A stretch of 64,000 bases of DNA from Microbacterium sp. Bi121 (GTDB lineage Bacteria; Actinomycetota; Actinomycetes; Actinomycetales; Microbacteriaceae), in NCBI RefSeq assembly GCF_918698005.1, contig NZ_CAKKLJ010000004.1, positions 186,001 to 250,000 on the forward strand. The letters run 5' to 3'. Positions within the stretch are counted from its first letter, which is position 1, and the number at the start of each line of letters is the position of its first letter. The notes beneath the pieces were generated by a model. The model had not been told where the DNA came from. It did not search any database and saw only the letters and a list, made by a program, of their open reading frames with translations. Both the position numbers and the translations under genes were made by a program. Positions 20,087 to 29,457 of the stretch are shown here, piece by piece.

Positions 20087-20190
20087 CCGCCGAGAGTGCC
20101 ACCGCGCACATCCTGCCAGGTGCCGAGAACACGCGGATAGTGCGAAGCCCGGTACGAGGTCTTGCTGTGCAGAACAGGTCGGCACAGGAC

Positions 20191-20262
20191 GTGAGTTCGC
20201 AGAACGCCACGAATTTCGCAGAGTTCAGCGGTATTCCTGCGAACTTACGGTTGTCCTGCGAG
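20191..20262. repeat. Quadripartite palindromic repeat, copy B
   Basis: TTCGCAG (20196), TTCGCAG (20215), CTGCGAA (20237) and CTGCGAG (20256), at exactly the 0/19/41/60 offsets of copy A. It aligns with copy A without gaps over about 70 bp. It lies upstream of the DUF559 gene start and 20 bp after the VOC gene. The rest of the 20087-20281 gap shows no other feature that I can name. Confidence 0.78.
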
Positions 20263-20281
20263 TTGCTGTCGTACGTCGAGC

Positions 20282-20974
20282 TCAGCCCTCCCGGTGGTAG
20301 CCGTGCAGGTCGTCCTGGACGCCGTTGATCCAGATCTCGTCCCCTCCATCGGGATCGGGGATGCGGATGGTGCGCGCGAACGCCTCATCGACGACGGATG
20401 CCTCGAATCCGGCATCCTGCAAGCGAGCGGCCAGCGCGTCGAGATCACCGCGCGCCTCGAACGACAGACCGATACGCGGCTCGCCGGTATGCAGCCCGAT
20501 GGATCCGCCGTCGCCGAGCATCTCGACCCAGCCAGGGCGATCAGATGTGATCCCGGCGCGGAATCCGAGTGCCTCCAGAATCGCCCGCGGCTCCGCGAGG
20601 TCCTCCTGGAACCAGATCGGCTGCACGGCGATGGCGCCGACTCCGGCCTGGACAGCACCCTCGGACACCGTGATCGAGATGCCGGATGCTGCGCGCACCA
20701 TGAGCATCTCGCCCACGCCGTCCATCACGGCGCGCTCGACGTCGAATGACGCGAGGGCGGATGCTGCGGCATCCAGGTCTGCGACGACGAGATGGACGTC
20801 GACGCCTCCAGGGCGATGCTCCGGCGTCGCGCCGTGCACCGCGAGAACTCCGTCGGCGTGGAACTCACCCCACTCCGGCGTCGGAGCGAACGGTGCAACG
20901 AAACCGAGCGCCTTTGCGAGAGGCCACCACCGCTCAGGCTGCTCGGTGTACAGGATCTGCTGAACGACAGTCAT
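20282..20974 (-). CDS. Two-module VOC (glyoxalase/bleomycin-resistance fold) protein
   Basis: 230 residues with two tandem VOC-type modules. The first (about 1-110) begins [23 protein letters not shown] and the second (about 118-230) begins [22 protein letters not shown]. Each has the betaalphabetabetabeta pattern of a lactoylglutathione lyase-like fold, and the second ends with [13 protein letters not shown] dioxygenase, isomerase or drug-binding role cannot be chosen from sequence. It is co-translated with the upstream RHH gene (ATGA overlap), so the RHH protein probably controls it or acts with it. Confidence 0.82.
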   Translation of the reverse strand: MTVVQQILYTEQPERWWPLAKALGFVAPFAPTPEWGEFHADGVLAVHGATPEHRPGGVDVHLVVADLDAAASALASFDVERAVMDGVGEMLMVRAASGISITVSEGAVQAGVGAIAVQPIWFQEDLAEPRAILEALGFRAGITSDRPGWVEMLGDGGSIGLHTGEPRIGLSFEARGDLDALAARLQDAGFEASVVDEAFARTIRIPDPDGGDEIWINGVQDDLHGYHREG

Positions 20975-21123
20975 GACCGCTCCTCCAGGTAACCGCGCAG
21001 GGCCGCCTCGACCAGCGCCGACAGGCTCGTGCCCTCATCGATCGCCCGGTGCTTCACCGCCCGGATGATGTCGGCGGGCAGATACACGTTGAACTGCGCC
21101 TTTCTCGGCTCGGATGCTTGCAT
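20971..21123 (-). CDS. Ribbon-helix-helix (CopG/Arc-type) small protein
   Basis: A 50-residue gene: start [19 protein letters not shown], then [20 protein letters not shown] and [11 protein letters not shown]. The beta strand KAQFNVYLP followed by two helices with [12 protein letters not shown] is the RHH DNA-binding fold. The stop overlaps the VOC start (TCATGA). TATATT lies exactly 6 nt before the ATG, and the start region is part of nested inverted repeats, so autoregulation is likely. It is not paired with a recognisable toxin; the downstream partner is a VOC protein. Confidence 0.85.
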   Translation of the reverse strand: MQASEPRKAQFNVYLPADIIRAVKHRAIDEGTSLSALVEAALRGYLEERS

Positions 21124-21155
21124 GCTAGCAATATAGCATCCCGAACCGTTACGCT
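21112..21155. promoter_or_regulatory. Divergent promoter/operator between RHH gene and pentapeptide-like gene
   Basis: A 30-bp stretch (21112-21141) has GGATGCT and AGCATCC as inverted ends and a perfect TGCTAGCA palindrome (21123-21130) inside. It covers the RHH start codon and its TATATT -10 (minus strand). TACGCT (21150-21155), 7 nt before the opposite gene, is the likely plus-strand -10. RHH proteins typically bind such short inverted repeats. Confidence 0.55.
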
Positions 21156-21162
21156 CGAAGAC

Positions 21163-21813
21163 ATGGCTCGCACCACAGGCTCCCCCACGGCCCCTCGGGT
21201 CTCACCTCCCGACCTTCCGGATGAGTTCGCGAGCGCTGATCCCCGACGAGGGGCCGACCTGATCGCCGCCCGCCTCGAGCTCGCAGGAACCGCCGACCTC
21301 GCCCACTCGACGCTCGAGCAGTGCGTGATCGCCGCGGACGTCGATCTGCTCGATCTGACCGGAGCCACGCTCCTCGACGTCGACATCCGCGACGTGCGCG
21401 CGGCATCCATGCCCATGCGCAAGGCGAGCCTTCGCCGGCTCCGCATCACCGGCGGACGCATCGGCACGCTCGACCTCAGCGGCGCGCGCATCGACGAGCT
21501 CGAGCTGCGCGACCTGCGCGTCGACTACCTCAACGTCGGCGGGGCGAAAGCGACGGACGTGCTGATCGCCGGCTGTCAGATCCGCACTCTGGACATGCCG
21601 CAGGCCGAGCTCACGCGGGTGGGCTTCGAGGGCTGCCGCAGCGATGAGGTGGATCCTCGCGGGCTGCGAGCGACCGACGTCGACCTGCGCGGCCTGGATG
21701 CGATCGCCTTCACCGATGCGAACAGCCTCAGAGGAACGACGCTGACGACGTTCCAGGTGCAGCAGCTCGCGCCGGTGATCGCCACGGGGCTGGGAATCCA
21801 GATCCTGGACTGA
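21163..21813 (+). CDS. Pentapeptide-repeat-like protein
   Basis: 216 residues from the ATG at 21163. From about residue 45 the sequence repeats five-residue steps with a central Leu/Ile and small or acidic neighbours: [21 protein letters not shown], then [19 protein letters not shown] and [12 protein letters not shown]. This matches a right-handed beta-helix of pentapeptide type. Such proteins include DNA-mimic gyrase protectors, but no specific function can be assigned. An upstream in-frame extension overlaps the RHH gene and is not credible. It is divergent from the RHH-VOC pair and probably shares their control region. Confidence 0.8.
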   Translation: MARTTGSPTAPRVSPPDLPDEFASADPRRGADLIAARLELAGTADLAHSTLEQCVIAADVDLLDLTGATLLDVDIRDVRAASMPMRKASLRRLRITGGRIGTLDLSGARIDELELRDLRVDYLNVGGAKATDVLIAGCQIRTLDMPQAELTRVGFEGCRSDEVDPRGLRATDVDLRGLDAIAFTDANSLRGTTLTTFQVQQLAPVIATGLGIQILD

Positions 21814-21821
21814 CGCGAGGC

Positions 21822-23306
21822 CTAGCGGCCGGCGGCGAGCAGCTCCTGGGTGAAGGGATGCTGGGGAGCTGCGAACACAGCGGCGACCGGCCCCTGCTCG
21901 ACGATCTCGCCGTGCTGCATGACGAGCACGTCATCGGAGACCGCGGCGACCACACCGAGATCGTGCGAGACGAAGATCATCGTCAGCCCCCGCTCGCGCT
22001 GCAGACGCCCGAGCAACTGCAGCACCTTCTCGCGCACCGACGGATCCAGGGCTGACACCGGTTCGTCGAGCACCAGGACATCCGGCTCGGCGGCGAGCGC
22101 CCGCGCGACCGCCGCACGCTGCCGCTGGCCGCCGGAGAGCTCGGAAGGGCGACGCTTGGCGAGCTCCGGCGCGAGACCCACCTCGATCATCAGTGCAGCC
22201 ACCCGCGCCGCACGCTGAGCTCGCGGCACCTGTCCGGCCTCGAGGGCCTCGCGCAGCGAGCGGCCGATCGTCCACCGCGGGTCGAACGCCCCGAGCGGAT
22301 TCTGATGCACGAGCTGCACGCGGTGCTCCCCCGCCCACCGGAGAGCACCGGAATCCGGTCGCTCTACGCCGACGATCATCCGTGCGAGCGTCGTCTTGCC
22401 CGAGCCGGACTCGCCGACGATGCCGAGCGTCTGCCCCTGCAGCAGGGTGAATGACGCATCCACGACAGCCGGGACGCCCGCGAACGACTTCGACACCCCG
22501 ATCCCGGTGAGCACGGCCTCGCCCAGACCGAACCGGTCGCCGCGCGGCTCGTGGTCCGTGGCGGCGATGAGCTCTCGCGTGTAGTCCTCCGACGGCTCTT
22601 CGAGCACCTGCGCCACCGTTCCCTGCTCGATCACGCGACCATCGCGCATGACGAGCACACGATCGGCGACACGGCGCACCGCGGCGAAGTCGTGGCTGAT
22701 GAAGACCACGGCGGTACCGGCATCCGCGATGTCTCGCAGCAGAGCGAGCACGTGCGCCTGCACGGTGGCATCCAAGGCGGTGGTCGGCTCATCCGCGATG
22801 AGTACGGCGGGTTCTCCCGCGAGCGCCGAAGCGATCAGAGCGCGCTGCCGGAGCCCCCCGGACAACTCGTGCGGGTACTGCGCCGCACGTTCAGCTGGTG
22901 ACGGCATCGCCACCGCCTCCAACAGCTCCAGCGCCCGCGCGCGGCGCGCGGCCCGTGACAGTCGCGAGTGAATGGCGAGCGGCTCAGTGACCTCCGCGCC
23001 GACCCTCCGCAGCGGGTCGAGCGAGACCAGGGCGTCCTGCGACACGAGGCCGATCCGATCGCCGCGGACTCCACGCCACTGCGACTCCGAGAAGCGACGC
23101 ACGTCGACGCCGTCCACCGTGAGCGCAGCCGCCCGAACGTGCCCAGGAGCAAGGCCCAGCAACGCCGATGCCGTCAGCGACTTGCCGGCGCCCGACTCGC
23201 CGACGATCGCGACGCACTCCCCGGGCGAGACCTCGAACGACACCCCGTCGACGAGCATCCGGCCGCCGATCGAGATGGACAGGTCCTGCACCAAGAGCGC
23301 ACTCAC
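21822..23306 (-). CDS. Peptide-type ABC transporter, fused double ATP-binding protein
   Basis: 494 residues containing two complete ATPase domains, equivalent to DppD and DppF fused. Domain 1 has Walker A GESGAGKS and signature LSGGLRQRA; domain 2 has GESGSGKTT and LSGGQRQRAA. The GTG at 23306 overlaps the permease stop (GTGA) and gives a natural N terminus SALLVQDLSISIGG. It energises the membrane proteins encoded just upstream. The substrate class (oligopeptide, nickel or opine type) is not fixed by sequence. Confidence 0.94.
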   Translation of the reverse strand: MSALLVQDLSISIGGRMLVDGVSFEVSPGECVAIVGESGAGKSLTASALLGLAPGHVRAAALTVDGVDVRRFSESQWRGVRGDRIGLVSQDALVSLDPLRRVGAEVTEPLAIHSRLSRAARRARALELLEAVAMPSPAERAAQYPHELSGGLRQRALIASALAGEPAVLIADEPTTALDATVQAHVLALLRDIADAGTAVVFISHDFAAVRRVADRVLVMRDGRVIEQGTVAQVLEEPSEDYTRELIAATDHEPRGDRFGLGEAVLTGIGVSKSFAGVPAVVDASFTLLQGQTLGIVGESGSGKTTLARMIVGVERPDSGALRWAGEHRVQLVHQNPLGAFDPRWTIGRSLREALEAGQVPRAQRAARVAALMIEVGLAPELAKRRPSELSGGQRQRAAVARALAAEPDVLVLDEPVSALDPSVREKVLQLLGRLQRERGLTMIFVSHDLGVVAAVSDDVLVMQHGEIVEQGPVAAVFAAPQHPFTQELLAAGR

Positions 23307-24115
23307 GACGTCCGCCCCTCTGCCCGCGCCCGCAGGGTGCGCCCGACGATCGTCGCGGCGATGACCGTGAGCGTGATCGCGATCCCCGGGAACACGGCGA
23401 TCCACCACGCGGTGCCGAGCACGTTGCGCCCACCGGAGAGCATGAGTCCCCACTCCGGAACCGGTTCGGTGGGCCCGAGCCCCAGAAAGCTCAGCCCTGC
23501 CACGGCGAGGATGCTCGAACCGATGCCGATCGTCGCGAGGACACTGAGCGATCCCAGCACGCCGGGGATCACGTGCCGGGTGAACGCCTGCGCTCTCGGC
23601 ACTCCGAGGATGCGCGCGGCTTCGACGTGCTCGGCGAGCGCGAGCGTGCGCGTTTGCACCCGCGCGAACCGCACGTACACGGGGACGGCTGCGATCGTCA
23701 CCGCCACAGCGACCTTCCCAGGACCGGGGCCGAGGATCGCGACCACCACCAAGGCGACGAGGAATTCCGGGAACGCCATCAGCACGTCGTTGACGCGCAT
23801 GGCGACAGCGTCGACGGGGCGCGGAGCGATCCCCGACAACGACCCCAGAATCAGGCCGACGATCAGCGCGAGGCCGGTTGCGAGCAGGCCGATCCCGACC
23901 GAGCGCGCAGCCCCGTGCACGACACGGGCGAACACGTCGCGACCGCTCTGATCCGTTCCGAACCAGTGCGCGGCGCTCGGAGCCTGCAGCGCCGCCCGCA
24001 CATCGGTCTGCAGCGGGTCGGCCGGGGCGATGATGCCCGGCACGAGCGCCATCGCGGCGACCACCGCCAGGAGGAGGAACGCTGCCCAGAACAATATGCG
24101 ACGTGCGATGCTCAT
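23303..24115 (-). CDS. ABC transporter permease, DppC-like
   Basis: 270 residues with an N-terminal membrane segment (FWAAFLLLAVVAAMALVPGI), the DppC-type HWFGTDQSGRDVFARVVHGA, and about five further membrane spans with the EAA loop EAARILGVPRAQAFTRHVIP. The ATG at 24115 overlaps the preceding permease stop (ATGA); longer upstream sequence is a different frame of that gene. It is the second channel subunit of the importer. Confidence 0.94.
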   Translation of the reverse strand: MSIARRILFWAAFLLLAVVAAMALVPGIIAPADPLQTDVRAALQAPSAAHWFGTDQSGRDVFARVVHGAARSVGIGLLATGLALIVGLILGSLSGIAPRPVDAVAMRVNDVLMAFPEFLVALVVVAILGPGPGKVAVAVTIAAVPVYVRFARVQTRTLALAEHVEAARILGVPRAQAFTRHVIPGVLGSLSVLATIGIGSSILAVAGLSFLGLGPTEPVPEWGLMLSGGRNVLGTAWWIAVFPGIAITLTVIAATIVGRTLRARAEGRTS

Positions 24116-25065
24116 CGGCGCAGCTCCGGCGCAGCGGGTGCGGCGCGCCGCTGACGGGGATCGAGCACCGGATGCAGCAGCTCGACGATCACATTGACGA
24201 TGACGAAGACGAGTGCGCTGAACAGGATGATCCCGGTGATCACGGGCAGGTCTCGGTCGGAGATCGCCGCGAGCGTCACACGCCCGAGCCCAGGCCGCGC
24301 GAACACGGTCTCGACGAGCACGGCGCCGCCGAGCAGGGACCCGACCAGGTAGGCGGTCAGCGTCAGAGCACCGGCCGCCCCGTGCCGCAGGGTGTGGTGA
24401 GCCGTCAGTCGTACCTGACCGGCTCCGCGCGCCCGCACCGTCGTCGCGAACGGCTGACGCTCCGCAGCCTCGATGCCATCGCGCAGCACCTGCCCGAGGA
24501 GGGCGGCGACGGGCAGCGCGAGAGTCGCCGCCGGCAGCACGATCGTCGCGGGGTTGCGCGTGCCGGACACCGGGAACCACCCGAGACCGAACGCGAACAC
24601 GCTGAGCAGCAGGAGTCCGATCCAGAACACGGGAGACGACAGCACGATGAGCTCGAGTCCGGCCACCACGCCGCGCCCCACCCGTCCACGGACGAACAGC
24701 GCGACGGCGAGGGCGAGCACGACGGCGATGCCCAGCGCCAGCGCCGTGAGCTGCAGCGTCGAGCCCAGTTGTCGCCCGATGACCTCGCCCACCGGCATCC
24801 GGAGCTGGTAGGACTCGCCGAGGTTTCCCTGCACGAGCTGGCCGAGATACGAGAGATACTGCTCGAACGGCGGACGGTCGAGCCCCAACTCGGCGCGGAT
24901 GCCGTCTTTGACCGCCTCACTCACCTGAGCCTGCGGCCCGAGCATCACCGACACCGGGTCGCCGGGGATCACCCGGAACGCGAGGAAAGCCAGCGTCGCG
25001 GCTCCCCACAGGACGATGACGACGGATGCCGCGAGCCCCGCGATCCGGACGAGAAGCGGTTTCAC
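24112..25065 (-). CDS. ABC transporter permease, DppB-like
   Basis: 317 residues. It has the DppB start (VIVLWGAATLAFLAFRVIPGDP), an extracytoplasmic loop with LGLDRPPFEQYLSYLGQLVQGNLG, about six membrane segments and a C-terminal EAA loop. The GTG at 25065, 7 bp after the substrate-binding-protein stop, is the natural start. A longer reading from 25092 would overlap that gene and is less likely. It forms the translocation path with the DppC-like subunit. Confidence 0.92.
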   Translation of the reverse strand: MKPLLVRIAGLAASVVIVLWGAATLAFLAFRVIPGDPVSVMLGPQAQVSEAVKDGIRAELGLDRPPFEQYLSYLGQLVQGNLGESYQLRMPVGEVIGRQLGSTLQLTALALGIAVVLALAVALFVRGRVGRGVVAGLELIVLSSPVFWIGLLLLSVFAFGLGWFPVSGTRNPATIVLPAATLALPVAALLGQVLRDGIEAAERQPFATTVRARGAGQVRLTAHHTLRHGAAGALTLTAYLVGSLLGGAVLVETVFARPGLGRVTLAAISDRDLPVITGIILFSALVFVIVNVIVELLHPVLDPRQRRAAPAAPELRR

Positions 25066-25072
25066 GACCGGA

Positions 25073-26695
25073 TCAGCCGACCGAGACCTCATAGAACAGC
25101 GGGCGACCGTACAGGTCGTACTCGAGCCCTGAGATCGTGTCGTTCGAGGCGGTGATCAGCGACGGGCTGTAGAGCGGCACGATCGCAGTGTATTGCGCAT
25201 TCCACTCCTGCAGCTGCTGGTAGATCGCGGCCCGCGCGTCGACGTCGCTGGTGGAGATTCCCTCCTCCAGCAGCGCATCGATCTGCGGGTCGGAGACCTG
25301 CGAGGCGTTCTGGAAGCCATCGGTGTGCAGGTGACTGCGCAGCAGATCCGCGTCGACGCCGGAGAAGCCCCAGTCCGTGAGATCGAAGGTCTTCGGCTCG
25401 TACTGCGCGTTGTACGCGCCGGGCTCGAGCACCTCGCGCTTGACCTCGAAACCGATCTGAGCGAGGTCGGACTGGATGGCGTTGCCGAGGGCCGCCTTGT
25501 CGTCGGGCACCGGGGTCCAGGCGATCCAGCGCACCGAGAGGCGCTTGCCGTCCTTCATCCGGATGCCGTCGCTGTCGCGGTCGGTCCAACCGGCCTCATC
25601 GAGCAGCGCGTTCGCGGCATCCTGATCGAACGGCCAGGAGTCCTCGAGCGAGGCGTCGTAGCCGGGTGTGGTGGAGCCCAGGATGCTCCATGCCCGTGGG
25701 AACTGCCCGAAGTAGATCTCCTCCACCGCCGCGTCGATGTCGATGCCGCGGGCGAACGCCTGCCGCACCTTCTCGTCGGAGAAGACGCCGTACTTCTCGT
25801 TCAGGTACAGCGAGTACGGGAGCCCCGGGTATTCGACGGAGTCGACGGTGAGCGTGTCCGGCATGTCGACGGCGAGGTTCGGCGGGATGTTGCTGGCGAG
25901 GTCCGCCTCGCCGCTCTCCACGACGCCGGCGCGCACGGATGCCTCGGGCAGGAGCTCGACGCGCAGCGTCTCGAACTTCGCAGCAGCCGCACCGTCCGGA
26001 CCCCACGTGTAGTCGGGGTTGCGGGTGTACACGAGCTCCTGATCCGGCGTGTACTCGGTGAGCTCGAAAGGTCCGGTGCCGACGTTGATGTCCGGGCCGC
26101 CGGCTGCGAGCTGGTCCGCCGACTCCTCCAGCACCTTCGGCGAGTAGAAGCCGAGATTCGCGGTGCTCGCGGCTTGCAGGAACGGCGAGTACGGCTGGCT
26201 GAACTGCACTTCGACGGTGTACTCGTCCTTCACGGTGGTGCCCTCGTAGAAGTCGGCGCCGAGCATGCTGGCGGCCTGCTTGGAGGCGGTCTCGGGGGCG
26301 ACGATCCGGTCGAAGTTCGCCTTCACAGCCTCGGCATTGAACGGCTCGCCATCGTGGAAGGTCACGTCGTCGCGCAGCTCGAACATGTACGTCGTGCTGT
26401 CGGGCGATACCTCCCAGCTCTTCGCGAGCCACGGCGAGAACGAGCCGTCCGCCTCCTGGAACACGAGCGAGTCGAGCACCGCGCGCTGCACCATGCCGGA
26501 GACGTCGAGCTGACTGGTCTGCGGGTCCATGTGACCGGCGGCGAGGTTCGCGCCCTCGATCGCCCACACGACCTCGCCCGTGCCATCGCCGTCGGCGGAG
26601 TCGCCCGCTGAGCCGGCGCATGCGCTGAGCAGCAGGACGGATGCCGCGACGAAGGCGGTCACGGGCAGAATACGGCGCACGAGCGAAGTGGGCAT
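25073..26695 (-). CDS. ABC transporter substrate-binding lipoprotein (SBP_bac_5 family)
   Basis: 540 residues. The signal peptide ends in the lipobox LLSAC with lipidation at Cys26, so the protein is anchored on the outer face of the membrane. The mature part is a family-5 peptide-binding protein (SWEVSPDSTTYMFELRDDVTFHDGEPF, then VREALGR-like VRQAFARGIDID). It is the first gene of the transporter operon and is divergent from valS. The ligand is probably a peptide or similar small solute. SD sequence GAGGACTCGC is near the ATG. Confidence 0.94.
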   Translation of the reverse strand: MPTSLVRRILPVTAFVAASVLLLSACAGSAGDSADGDGTGEVVWAIEGANLAAGHMDPQTSQLDVSGMVQRAVLDSLVFQEADGSFSPWLAKSWEVSPDSTTYMFELRDDVTFHDGEPFNAEAVKANFDRIVAPETASKQAASMLGADFYEGTTVKDEYTVEVQFSQPYSPFLQAASTANLGFYSPKVLEESADQLAAGGPDINVGTGPFELTEYTPDQELVYTRNPDYTWGPDGAAAAKFETLRVELLPEASVRAGVVESGEADLASNIPPNLAVDMPDTLTVDSVEYPGLPYSLYLNEKYGVFSDEKVRQAFARGIDIDAAVEEIYFGQFPRAWSILGSTTPGYDASLEDSWPFDQDAANALLDEAGWTDRDSDGIRMKDGKRLSVRWIAWTPVPDDKAALGNAIQSDLAQIGFEVKREVLEPGAYNAQYEPKTFDLTDWGFSGVDADLLRSHLHTDGFQNASQVSDPQIDALLEEGISTSDVDARAAIYQQLQEWNAQYTAIVPLYSPSLITASNDTISGLEYDLYGRPLFYEVSVG

Positions 26696-26729
26696 GCGAG
26701 TCCTCAGGAAGGTGAAAGGGGGTCCGTCC

Positions 26730-26798
26730 AGTCTACCGGTGGTTATTGGACGCGGTCGATTTACGGATCACGCGGTGAAGAAGGCGGATCGGTAGACT
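26730..26798. promoter_or_regulatory. Divergent promoters of the ABC operon and valS
   Basis: TAGACT occurs once on each strand, both times preceded by CGG: the minus copy at 26730-26735 faces the substrate-binding-protein gene and the plus copy at 26793-26798 faces valS. Both are good actinobacterial -10 boxes. No convincing -35 boxes were found. The plus copy implies a valS leader of about 60 nt. Confidence 0.5.
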
Positions 26799-26865
26799 GT
26801 TGAGCACATCCCACACACTCAGGCACGTACACACCGTGCCGCATACATCGCTCAAGGAGACCTTC

Positions 26866-29457
26866 ATGGCTGCGTCCGCACCGAACCAGATTCCCGACAA
26901 GCCGGTCCTCGAAGGTCTCGAAGCGAAGTGGGACGGCGTCTGGGCCGAGCAGGGCACGTACTTGTTCGATCGCCTGCGCGCAGCCGAGCTCGGTCGTGAG
27001 GGTGTGTACTCGATCGACACGCCTCCGCCGACGGCATCCGGATCTCTGCACATCGGCCACGTGTTCTCGTACACGCACACCGACGTCAAGGCGCGCTACG
27101 AGCGCATGCGCGGCAAGAGCGTCTTCTACCCGATCGGCTGGGACGACAACGGCCTGCCGACGGAGCGCCGCGTGCAGAACTACTACGGTGTGCGCGTCGA
27201 CCCGACGCTCCCCTACGACGCCGAGTTCACCCCTCCCTTCCAGGGCGACGCGAAGAGCCTGAAAGCCGCAGACCAGCAGCCCATCAGCCGCCGCAACTTC
27301 ATCGAGCTCTGCGAGCGCCTCACCATCGAGGACGAGAAGCAGTTCGAGGACGTCTTCCGCCAGATGGGTCTGAGCGTCGACTGGACCCAGACCTACCGCA
27401 CCATCTCGGACGAGACCATCCGGCAGAGCCAGCTCGGCTTCATCCGCAACCACGAGCGCGGCGAGGCGTACCAGGCGCTGGCACCGACCCTGTGGGACGT
27501 GGACTTCCGCTCGGCGATCGCCCAGGCAGAGCTCGAGGACCGCGACCAGCAGGCCGCGTACCACCGCATCGCGTTCCACAAGACCGATGGATCCGGTGAC
27601 ATCCACATCGAGACGACCCGCCCCGAGCTGCTCGCAGCCTGCGTCGCGCTCGTGGCACACCCCGACGACGAGCGCTACCAGCCGTACTTCGGTCAGACCG
27701 TCCGTACGCCGTTGTTCGACGTCGAGGTGCCCGTGCGCGCCCACCACCTCGCCCAGCAGGACAAGGGCTCCGGCATCGCCATGGTCTGCACGTTCGGCGA
27801 CGTCACGGATATGGTCTGGTGGCGCGAGCTCGACCTGCCGATCAGGACGATCCTGGGCCTCGACGGTCGCGTCGTGGCCGATGCCCCAGAGGCGATCGAG
27901 TCGGAGGCGGGGAGGACCGCCTATGCAGAGCTCGCAGGCAAGACCGTCTTCAGCGCCAAGAAGCGCATTGTGGAGCTGCTCGAGGAGTCCGGCGAGCTGC
28001 TCGAGGTCTCGAAGCCGTTCAACCACGCGGTGAAGTTCTTCGAGAAGGGCGATCGCCCGCTCGAGATCGTCTCGACGCGCCAGTGGTACATCCGCAACGG
28101 CGCCCGTGACGAGGATCTGCGCGATCAGCTCATCGCTCACGGCCGTGAGCTGCAGTGGCACCCCGACTTCATGCGCGTGCGCTACGAGAACTGGGTCGGC
28201 GGCCTCACCGGCGATTGGCTCGTGTCGCGTCAGCGCTTCTTCGGCGTTCCGATCCCGGTCTGGTACGGACTCGACGAGAACGGTGAGCGCGACTTCGACC
28301 GCGTTCTGATGGCTTCGCCCGAGCAGCTGCCGATCGATCCGACCATCGACGTGCCGGCCGGGTACACCGAGGACCAACGTGGCGTCGCAGGCGGCTTCGA
28401 GGCCGAGGTCGACATTCTCGACACCTGGGCGACGTCGTCGCTCACCCCGCAGCTGGCCGGTGGCTGGCAGCGCGATGAGGAGCTGTGGAACCTCGTCGCC
28501 CCCTTCGACGTGCGCCCACAGGGTCAGGACATCATCCGCACCTGGCTCTTCTCGACGATGCTCCGGTCGACCCTCGAGGACGCGCGGTCGCCGTGGAAGC
28601 ACGCCTCCGTGTCCGGCTTCATCGTCGACCCCGACCGCAAGAAGATGTCGAAGTCCAAGGGCAACGTGGTGACCCCGGCCGACATCCTCGAGAAGCACGG
28701 TTCGGATGCGGTGCGCTACTGGGCAGCCTCCAGCCGTCTCGGCGTGGATGCCGCGTTCGATCCGCAGAACCCGACGCAGATGAAGATCGGTCGCCGCCTG
28801 GCGATCAAGATCCTCAACGCCGCGAAGTTCGTGCTGTCGTTCCCCGTGCCCGAGGGCGCGCAGGTGACGCATGCTCTGGATGCGTCGATGCTCACCGCCC
28901 TGGACGGGGTCGTGGCCGAGGCGACGAAGGCGTTCGACGCGTTCGACCACGCCCGCGCGCTGGAGGTCACCGAGTCCTTCTTCTGGACCTTCTGCGACGA
29001 CTATCTGGAGCTCGTCAAGGAACGCGCGTACGACCAGACGGACGTCGGACAACCGTCGGCGGCCCTCGCCCTGCGGATCGCTCTGTCGACGCTGCTGCGT
29101 CTGCTCGCACCCGTCGTCTCGTTCGCGACCGAAGAGGCCTGGAGCTGGTTCGAGGAGGGCTCGATCCACACGGCCGCCTGGCCAGAGGCCGGCTCGCTCG
29201 CCGGCGGAGACCCGGCTGTGCTCTCCACAGCCAGCGCCGCCCTGATCGGCATCCGCCGCGCGAAGACCGAGGCGAAGGCATCGCAGAAGACTCCGGTCTC
29301 ACGTGCCGTCATCGCGGTCCCTGCTGACTCGCTCGAGACGCTTCGCGCGGCCGCCGGTGACCTCAGCGCGGTCGGCCGCATCGCGGAGCTCGAGATCGTG
29401 GAGGGCGACGAGTTCGCCGTCACGGAGATCGTGCTGGCCCCGGTGGAGGAGAACTGA
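26866..29457 (+). CDS. valS: Valyl-tRNA synthetase
   Basis: Class I synthetase of 863 residues with SGSLHIGHVFSYTHTD (HIGH), KKMSKSKGN (KMSKS) and a C-terminal anticodon-binding region. The ATG at 26866 is preceded by AAGGAG at ideal spacing, so the in-frame extension to 26800 was rejected. The length fits the shorter actinobacterial ValRS that lacks a long C-terminal coiled coil. A small gene follows with a one-base stop/start overlap. Confidence 0.97.
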   Translation: MAASAPNQIPDKPVLEGLEAKWDGVWAEQGTYLFDRLRAAELGREGVYSIDTPPPTASGSLHIGHVFSYTHTDVKARYERMRGKSVFYPIGWDDNGLPTERRVQNYYGVRVDPTLPYDAEFTPPFQGDAKSLKAADQQPISRRNFIELCERLTIEDEKQFEDVFRQMGLSVDWTQTYRTISDETIRQSQLGFIRNHERGEAYQALAPTLWDVDFRSAIAQAELEDRDQQAAYHRIAFHKTDGSGDIHIETTRPELLAACVALVAHPDDERYQPYFGQTVRTPLFDVEVPVRAHHLAQQDKGSGIAMVCTFGDVTDMVWWRELDLPIRTILGLDGRVVADAPEAIESEAGRTAYAELAGKTVFSAKKRIVELLEESGELLEVSKPFNHAVKFFEKGDRPLEIVSTRQWYIRNGARDEDLRDQLIAHGRELQWHPDFMRVRYENWVGGLTGDWLVSRQRFFGVPIPVWYGLDENGERDFDRVLMASPEQLPIDPTIDVPAGYTEDQRGVAGGFEAEVDILDTWATSSLTPQLAGGWQRDEELWNLVAPFDVRPQGQDIIRTWLFSTMLRSTLEDARSPWKHASVSGFIVDPDRKKMSKSKGNVVTPADILEKHGSDAVRYWAASSRLGVDAAFDPQNPTQMKIGRRLAIKILNAAKFVLSFPVPEGAQVTHALDASMLTALDGVVAEATKAFDAFDHARALEVTESFFWTFCDDYLELVKERAYDQTDVGQPSAALALRIALSTLLRLLAPVVSFATEEAWSWFEEGSIHTAAWPEAGSLAGGDPAVLSTASAALIGIRRAKTEAKASQKTPVSRAVIAVPADSLETLRAAAGDLSAVGRIAELEIVEGDEFAVTEIVLAPVEEN

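Noticed and set aside
19232..21123. Classical toxin-antitoxin pair formed by the DUF559 and RHH genes
   Set aside because: They are separated by the VOC gene and a repeat and are not translationally coupled; the RHH gene is coupled to VOC instead.
26800..26865. Upstream start for valS
   Set aside because: The ATG at 26866 has AAGGAG at good spacing and begins the conserved sequence; the extension does not.
26761..29169. An 802-codon open frame on the minus strand opposite valS
   Set aside because: valS has clear HIGH and KMSKS motifs and an SD; the antisense frame has no domain and arises from GC-rich codon bias.
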